Positions 59,497-64,000 of a DNA stretch of 64,000 bases are shown in pieces. Source of the stretch: Actinomyces sp. UMB0138 (lineage in GTDB: Bacteria; Bacillota; Negativicutes; Veillonellales; Veillonellaceae). The DNA lies in assembly GCF_002849225.1 (NCBI RefSeq), contig NZ_PKMC01000002.1:558001-622000 (forward strand), in the 5' to 3' direction. The notes under the pieces are model-generated. The model saw nothing but the letters and a program-made list of their open reading frames with translations. It was not told where the DNA came from and did not search any database. How positions within the stretch are numbered: the first letter of the stretch is position 1; every line of letters starts with the position of its first letter. Position numbers and translations under genes: made by a program.

Positions 59497-59510
59497 AACA
59501 AGTCTGAGCT

Positions 59511-59534
59511 GTGGCCCCGCCTTGGCGGGGCCAC
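59511..59534 (+). terminator. Hairpin after lysS
   Basis: Perfect 11-base arms GTGGCCCCGCC/GGCGGGGCCAC with a two-base loop. A T6 run comes only 19 bases later. Confidence 0.65.
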
Positions 59535-59581
59535 ACGCATTTGTGGTGATAGATTTTTTACAGGAAATCGAAGGAGGATCC

Positions 59582-61207
59582 GTGGCAAATTCGCAGCTCA
59601 ACGCGTCTCAGAGGGCGCGGGACATAGCCAAGATGGAAGCTGGAGAGATCTTCGACATCCTGGTAATCGGAGGCGGCATAAATGGGGCGGGCATCGCCCT
59701 CGAAGCGGCCAGCCGCGGGCTAAGCGTAGCTCTAATCGAAGCCCAAGACTGGGGCCAGGGCACCTCTTCTAGAACAAAAGGGCTGATCCACGGCGGCATC
59801 TCGTGGCTAGAGGACCGCGAAGTACACGAAATAGCAAAAGTGGCGGCCGAACGTGGCATTATGCTGCAAACCACGACGCCACACCTGGTCAAACTCATGC
59901 CCTTTATCTGGCCGGTCGAATTTGGCATTAAGGATCGCATCCGCCAAATCGGCGTAGCCTTCATCCACGACATGGTGGTCCGCGCCGGAGTGCGGGGAGC
60001 CGTGCCGCCACCGCGCACGTGCGGGGTGAAAGAGGCAGTACGCGCGTTCCCCTCGTTAGCGCGTAGTCCCAGGGCAGGCGCGCTTCGATTCTTTGACGCC
60101 GTCGTAACCGACACCCGACTGGTCATCACCGTGTTGCGCACGGCGAAACGCTACGGTGCCACGGTGGCTTCGCACGTGCAGGCAACCAAGATACTGCGCG
60201 ACGCCTCAGGCAAAGTCAACGGGGCAGAAGTTTCTGATCAACTGCGGCCAGGCCACCGCTTTCGCGTACGTGCCCGCCACACCGTTCTGGCAACCGGCCC
60301 CTGGGTAGCCTCCTCGTCCCTGCAGATGTCACCGGAACTGGCCGACAAGGTACAGCTGCAAAAAGGAGTCAACATTTCTGTGCCGCGCAGTGCCATCCGT
60401 GGCTCTACCGGCGCCTACCTAGCTACGCCCTCGCGCCCAATCACCCTGGTGCCGCGCCGGACCCACTGGATCATCGGCTCCTACTGCCGGCCTTACGACG
60501 GCGACAAGTCTCACCCCAAAGTGTTGGAAGAAGACATTGAGGCACTACTAGAGCAGGTCAACTCCTACCTGTCAGTGCCGATCAGCCGGGCCGACGTGGA
60601 ATCGGCATGGGCGGGCGTGCGCTATCTGATCGTAGACAAGGACCACCCGCAGGGAGCCACCATGCGTTGGCCGTACATTTCCGACGTAGGCTCGGGCATC
60701 ACGGCAATATTTGGGGGAGCAATGACGCTCTACCGGCTGACGGCCGAACGCACCATCGACCAAATCATGCGCCACCTAGACAAATGGCGGCCATCGCGCA
60801 CCGCCAAGCTGCCGCTGATCGGAGCAGCCGACTACACCAAGATGTGGAACACCCGCTACTCCGTGGCCGCCACCGCCGGACTAGACTCCGTACACATCGC
60901 CTCCATGCTGAACAGGTACGGTGACGAGGTCGAAGACATGCTGGCGCTAATCAAACAAGAACCGGTGCTGGCCGAAAAGATCCCCGGAGCCCCCGAACGT
61001 CTAAAAGTCGAAATTGTGTGGGCACTATGCAGCGAGGGAGCACTCACCCTAACTGACGTCATAGACCGGCGCCTGATGCTGGGCCGGCGCCACCAAGACG
61101 CTGGCAAAGAGGCCGCACCAGCCATCGCCGAAGTGGTGGCTAGGGCATGCAAGTGGAGCGATACAAAAAAGGAAGCCGAACTAGCCGACTTCCTTTCTGC
61201 CCACTAA
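59582..61207 (+). CDS. glpD: FAD-dependent glycerol-3-phosphate dehydrogenase
   Basis: The GTG behind AAGGAGG gives 541 residues. The FAD-binding motif is ILVIGGGINGAGIALEAASR near residue 26, then SSRTKGLIHGGISWLE. The DAO domain runs on, with a C-terminal GlpD helical domain containing DVIDRRLMLGRRHQDAG. It oxidises glycerol-3-P to DHAP at the membrane, passing electrons to quinone. No glpF or glpK is adjacent. The end overlaps the convergent NYN gene by four bases. Confidence 0.93.
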   Translation: MANSQLNASQRARDIAKMEAGEIFDILVIGGGINGAGIALEAASRGLSVALIEAQDWGQGTSSRTKGLIHGGISWLEDREVHEIAKVAAERGIMLQTTTPHLVKLMPFIWPVEFGIKDRIRQIGVAFIHDMVVRAGVRGAVPPPRTCGVKEAVRAFPSLARSPRAGALRFFDAVVTDTRLVITVLRTAKRYGATVASHVQATKILRDASGKVNGAEVSDQLRPGHRFRVRARHTVLATGPWVASSSLQMSPELADKVQLQKGVNISVPRSAIRGSTGAYLATPSRPITLVPRRTHWIIGSYCRPYDGDKSHPKVLEEDIEALLEQVNSYLSVPISRADVESAWAGVRYLIVDKDHPQGATMRWPYISDVGSGITAIFGGAMTLYRLTAERTIDQIMRHLDKWRPSRTAKLPLIGAADYTKMWNTRYSVAATAGLDSVHIASMLNRYGDEVEDMLALIKQEPVLAEKIPGAPERLKVEIVWALCSEGALTLTDVIDRRLMLGRRHQDAGKEAAPAIAEVVARACKWSDTKKEAELADFLSAH

Positions 61208-61806
61208 ATAATCTTCGTAGGATCAAATTCATCAAGCGGAATAATGTGCAACCTGGGCAACGGCACCTGGAAAGCATGCATGTCATATTCCATATCAATG
61301 ATCTCGATGCCCTCATCGACAAAATCGTTGAAAGCAATAGACAAGAATTCACGGAAACACATGATTCCTACTCTCCTGCCAGCATCCAACAAGTCCTCGA
61401 CTTGAGGCAAGAAATCGATGTCATGAGTGCCAAGAATGACGTCGCCCTCGCTCTGATCCAGAATGGCATCCAAAGTGCGCTGAATACCAATGTCGACCAC
61501 CTTGTCGTTGGGATTGGTGGAAGACAGCGGTACGGGTGTGTACCCCATCGCAACGAGTGCCTGCACGAACGCCATAGGCAAATGCCCCGAAGAAGCATTC
61601 AGGAAAAATAGGGCACGCACTTCGCCGCCCCACCGCTCGCGGGCATATTCCAGAATGCGATCCCACCGGGGACGTTCTTCTGATTCTGGACGATGGCCAA
61701 GAACAGACATGCCTAACGTGGCATCAATATTTTCCCCATCAATAACTATGTAAGTTAAATTTTTACCCATGCCTTTAAGGCTACTAGTAGCTCGGGCCAT
61801 ATTCAT
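61204..61806 (-). CDS. NYN-domain protein (PIN-like ribonuclease fold)
   Basis: The protein has the NYN core: YIVIDGENIDATLG near the start, LNASSGHLPMAFVQALVAMG, NDKVVDIGIQRTLDAIL and ILGTHDIDFLPQVEDLL, which keeps the acidic residues expected for metal-dependent RNA cleavage. The start is uncertain: the frame opens at 61902, but that leaves 13 bases to the divergent GH101 gene. ATGs at 61806, 61800 or 61770 are more plausible, and none has a good SD. Biological targets are unknown. Confidence 0.78.
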   Translation of the reverse strand: MNMARATSSLKGMGKNLTYIVIDGENIDATLGMSVLGHRPESEERPRWDRILEYARERWGGEVRALFFLNASSGHLPMAFVQALVAMGYTPVPLSSTNPNDKVVDIGIQRTLDAILDQSEGDVILGTHDIDFLPQVEDLLDAGRRVGIMCFREFLSIAFNDFVDEGIEIIDMEYDMHAFQVPLPRLHIIPLDEFDPTKII

Positions 61807-61915
61807 AGGAAAGAAATCATTTCCCGTGCTCAGTTTCAATTCTTTGCCAAAACCGCTTTCGTCATACAGGTAAGCACAATAGGGTAGTTCCTGAAAAACC
61901 ATCGAAGGGACAAAG

Positions 61916-64000
61916 ATGTCAACTAAGCCGAAACAGGCGGGCCGTCTCGCGCGCGCGGGCGGAACCCTGCTTGCAGCCGGAGCTTTAGCGCTATGGGGCG
62001 TGAGCCCGGCGCTAGCTGAAGAAGAACCCCAACCAGAACAAAGCAGCCAGGAAAACGCGGCCAGCCAGGCGCAGGCAGACCAGCCCGCCGAAGATCAGGC
62101 CGAGCCAACAGAAGAGGCTGCGGAGTCTGCGGCAGAGCCGAGCGCGGATCCGGCCCCCGAGCCCTCAGACAAAAGCGCGACGCAGCCAAGGAAAGCTAAA
62201 GCAGCGGACTCGTTGACTATCAGCGATGGCGCCCTCACGGTGGAACTGGCACGCAAGAGCCCGGCCATCTTGAGCTGGCAGGTAAACGACAAGAGCGCAC
62301 CCGGTGCCGGTCAGAGGATCGAATCGATTCTGGTTGACGAGCAGGAACAGAAAGTTACCTTCACTCCTGCCAAGACCACGTCCTCGAGCGCCACCTGGGA
62401 CGTGAGCGTAGACAAACTGGACGTCACGATGCAGGCTGTAGCCACCGTAAAAGACGGGACGTTCAAGCTCACGCTTACGAACCTGAAGGACCCCCAGCAC
62501 AAAGTACACCGGGTGCGGATCCCCGCCCTCGGCCTGGTGAAAGTAGACCGGGACGGACAGCTCGCCCTGACCCGACTGAGCGTGGATCGGGCGAACAGCG
62601 GAGACGTGATCGCCAGTCCGGCCGAACTAAAACAGGGATCGTATAGATCCTGGCTGGTAGTGCCCACCACCAAGGGCATATCTTTCGGCATGGAATCGAA
62701 CGCGGTTGACGACGCGACCGCCGACTACCCCGACAAGAATCTGGCGACCAACGGGCGATGGGACACCCACACCGCCACAGAATCCACCATCTACCCAGGC
62801 ACCTTCACCTGGCGCGGGGCGGCAGCAACCGATGCCATTGGCAATGACGCGGATCCCTGGATTGCAGTAAAGCCAGTAGCGGACGCCAACGAGGACGGCA
62901 AGGTTGACTGGCAGGACGGCGCCACCGCTCTGCGCAGCCTGCGGAAGGCTCCAAACGGCGCCGAAGAAGTACCAACCAAGGTGATCACCCGCATCCCGTT
63001 TAATATCGTGTCGCAGGCTACCCACCCGTTCCTGCGTACTCTAGACGACACGAAGCGAATCGCCCTCGCCACTGATGGGCTGGGCCAGCAGCTGCTGCTG
63101 AAGGGCTACCAGGCTGAAGGGCACGACAGCGCCCACCCCGACTACGCCGGCCACTACAACGAGCGTGCCGGTGGGCTGAAGGATCTGAAGACCCTAGCCG
63201 AGGGCGCCAAACGCTTCAATGCGAACCTGGGGGTGCACGTCAATGTCACCGAATCTTATTCAGAATCCCATAACTTCGGTGAAGACCTATTGAATTGGCC
63301 ACCACAGGCAGCCTGGGGGTGGATGAACCAGGCTTATACGATCGACTCGGCGAAGGATCTGGGCACCGCGAAGGTACTGGATCGTTTTGCGCAGCTGCGA
63401 AAGGAAGCGCCTGAAAATCTGGATTGGCTGTACATCGACGTCTATCGCGACTTCGGATGGGAACCCAACAGGTTGGGCGCCGAACTGCAGAAGCAGGGCT
63501 GGAAAGTAGGCTCCGAATGGTCTTACTCCCTGCCCGAAATATCTCTGTGGTCGCACTGGTCTAATGACGAGAACTACGGTGGGCAAAATAATAAGGGCAT
63601 CGAATCGAAGGTGTTCCGTTTCGTCGAAAACTCCCGGCGCGACACCTTTAACCCCGATCCAATTCTGGGTAACACCAACGTGGTCGAGTTCGAAGGATGG
63701 ACCGGGCACATCGATTACAACCCGTTTATTACCAACGTGTGGGAACGGAACTTGCCCACCAAGTTCTTGCAGCGCTCTGCTATCCGCACCTGGGAAGACG
63801 GCAAGATCACTTTTGAAAATGGCACGGTGGCAACCTCGCCGGTGAAGAAGATCGACGGGAAGACGATTCCGACCAACCGGAAGATCACCTACGACGGCAA
63901 AACCGTTTACGAGGACGGCGCCTACCTGCTGCCGTGGACTAACGATCGCCTGTACCACTACAACATCAAGGGCGGTACCACTACCTGGCAGCTGACCGGG
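61916..64000 (+). CDS. GH101 endo-alpha-N-acetylgalactosaminidase (3' end outside window)
   Basis: The visible 695 residues comprise a signal peptide (cleavage near LAEEEP), an acidic Ala/Glu/Pro linker to about 95, a beta-sandwich domain, and the GH101 barrel. Catalytic residues are recognisable as Asp508 in WLYIDVYRDFGW (nucleophile) and Glu534 in VGSEWSY (acid/base), matching the known pneumococcal and bifidobacterial enzymes by motif. It releases core-1 Gal-beta-1,3-GalNAc from Ser/Thr of mucins. The rest, likely including binding modules and a wall anchor, lies beyond the edge. Confidence 0.95.
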   Translation, partial: MSTKPKQAGRLARAGGTLLAAGALALWGVSPALAEEEPQPEQSSQENAASQAQADQPAEDQAEPTEEAAESAAEPSADPAPEPSDKSATQPRKAKAADSLTISDGALTVELARKSPAILSWQVNDKSAPGAGQRIESILVDEQEQKVTFTPAKTTSSSATWDVSVDKLDVTMQAVATVKDGTFKLTLTNLKDPQHKVHRVRIPALGLVKVDRDGQLALTRLSVDRANSGDVIASPAELKQGSYRSWLVVPTTKGISFGMESNAVDDATADYPDKNLATNGRWDTHTATESTIYPGTFTWRGAAATDAIGNDADPWIAVKPVADANEDGKVDWQDGATALRSLRKAPNGAEEVPTKVITRIPFNIVSQATHPFLRTLDDTKRIALATDGLGQQLLLKGYQAEGHDSAHPDYAGHYNERAGGLKDLKTLAEGAKRFNANLGVHVNVTESYSESHNFGEDLLNWPPQAAWGWMNQAYTIDSAKDLGTAKVLDRFAQLRKEAPENLDWLYIDVYRDFGWEPNRLGAELQKQGWKVGSEWSYSLPEISLWSHWSNDENYGGQNNKGIESKVFRFVENSRRDTFNPDPILGNTNVVEFEGWTGHIDYNPFITNVWERNLPTKFLQRSAIRTWEDGKITFENGTVATSPVKKIDGKTIPTNRKITYDGKTVYEDGAYLLPWTNDRLYHYNIKGGTTTWQLTG

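Overview
The window is chromosomal DNA from a moderately high-GC actinobacterium. Supporting signs are a dnaK-grpE-dnaJ-hspR operon with HspR (HAIR) operators, frequent GTG starts, several apparently leaderless genes, an Asp23/AmaP/DUF6286 envelope operon, MT0933-type small proteins, and a surface protein with an LSHTG-type sorting signal. The sugar genes (GH101 endo-alpha-N-acetylgalactosaminidase, GH112 lacto-N-biose/galacto-N-biose phosphorylase, a GalNAc-type tagatose pathway) point to a host-associated mucosal commensal, perhaps Actinomycetaceae-like. The genus cannot be fixed from the sequence alone. No tRNA, rRNA, CRISPR array, IS element or prophage was seen, and no gene-free stretch exceeds about 250 bases.

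Layout. 1-2.3 kb: a membrane-anchored exported protein (cut by the window edge) coupled to a GalT-like DUF4921 gene. 2.3-5.5 kb: an ACT protein, CsbD, and the Asp23/AmaP/DUF6286 envelope operon. 5.7-8.6 kb: a gamma-glutamylcyclotransferase-like protein, Hsp20 under two HAIR boxes, an aldo/keto reductase and an RDD membrane protein. 8.7-12.4 kb: a heterodimeric ABC exporter with one degenerate ATP site. 12.5-18.5 kb: GDSL hydrolase, AspT/YidE-like transporter, M18 aminopeptidase, Ohr, WrbA with a divergent MarR regulator, and a GNAT. 18.6-27.6 kb: the heat-shock block (dnaK-grpE-dnaJ-hspR, then clpB), with membrane proteins and two small helical proteins between. 27.7-34.1 kb: long TetR plus serine hydrolase, NUDIX and exonuclease III, pyrE-SDR-TrmH, fba. 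34.2-38.6 kb: glycerate kinase and a three-gene ADP-ribosylglycohydrolase/NCS1 permease/PfkB kinase operon.

38.8-55.6 kb is the most distinctive part. Two operons diverge from a shared 234-base region, and each ends in a solute-binding lipoprotein plus two permeases. The leftward one encodes a SIS isomerase/deaminase (AgaS-like), a ROK kinase, a tagatose-6-phosphate kinase-like PfkB protein, a class II tagatose-bisphosphate-type aldolase and an ABC importer. The rightward one encodes a DeoR regulator, a sugar-1-phosphate nucleotidyltransferase, a GHMP (galactokinase-like) kinase, GH112 phosphorylase and an ABC importer. With the GH101 enzyme at the right edge they outline a route: GH101 releases Gal-beta-1,3-GalNAc from mucin, an importer takes it up, GH112 splits it to Gal-1-P and GalNAc, Gal-1-P goes to UDP-Gal, and GalNAc passes through 6-phospho intermediates to tagatose-1,6-bisphosphate and glycolysis. 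A GalNAc-6-P deacetylase, galE and bifidobacterial-type nahK are not in the window.

55.6-64 kb: an LSHTG-anchored metallophosphoesterase/LamG surface protein, lysS, glpD, an NYN-domain protein, and the GH101 gene, which runs off the right edge.
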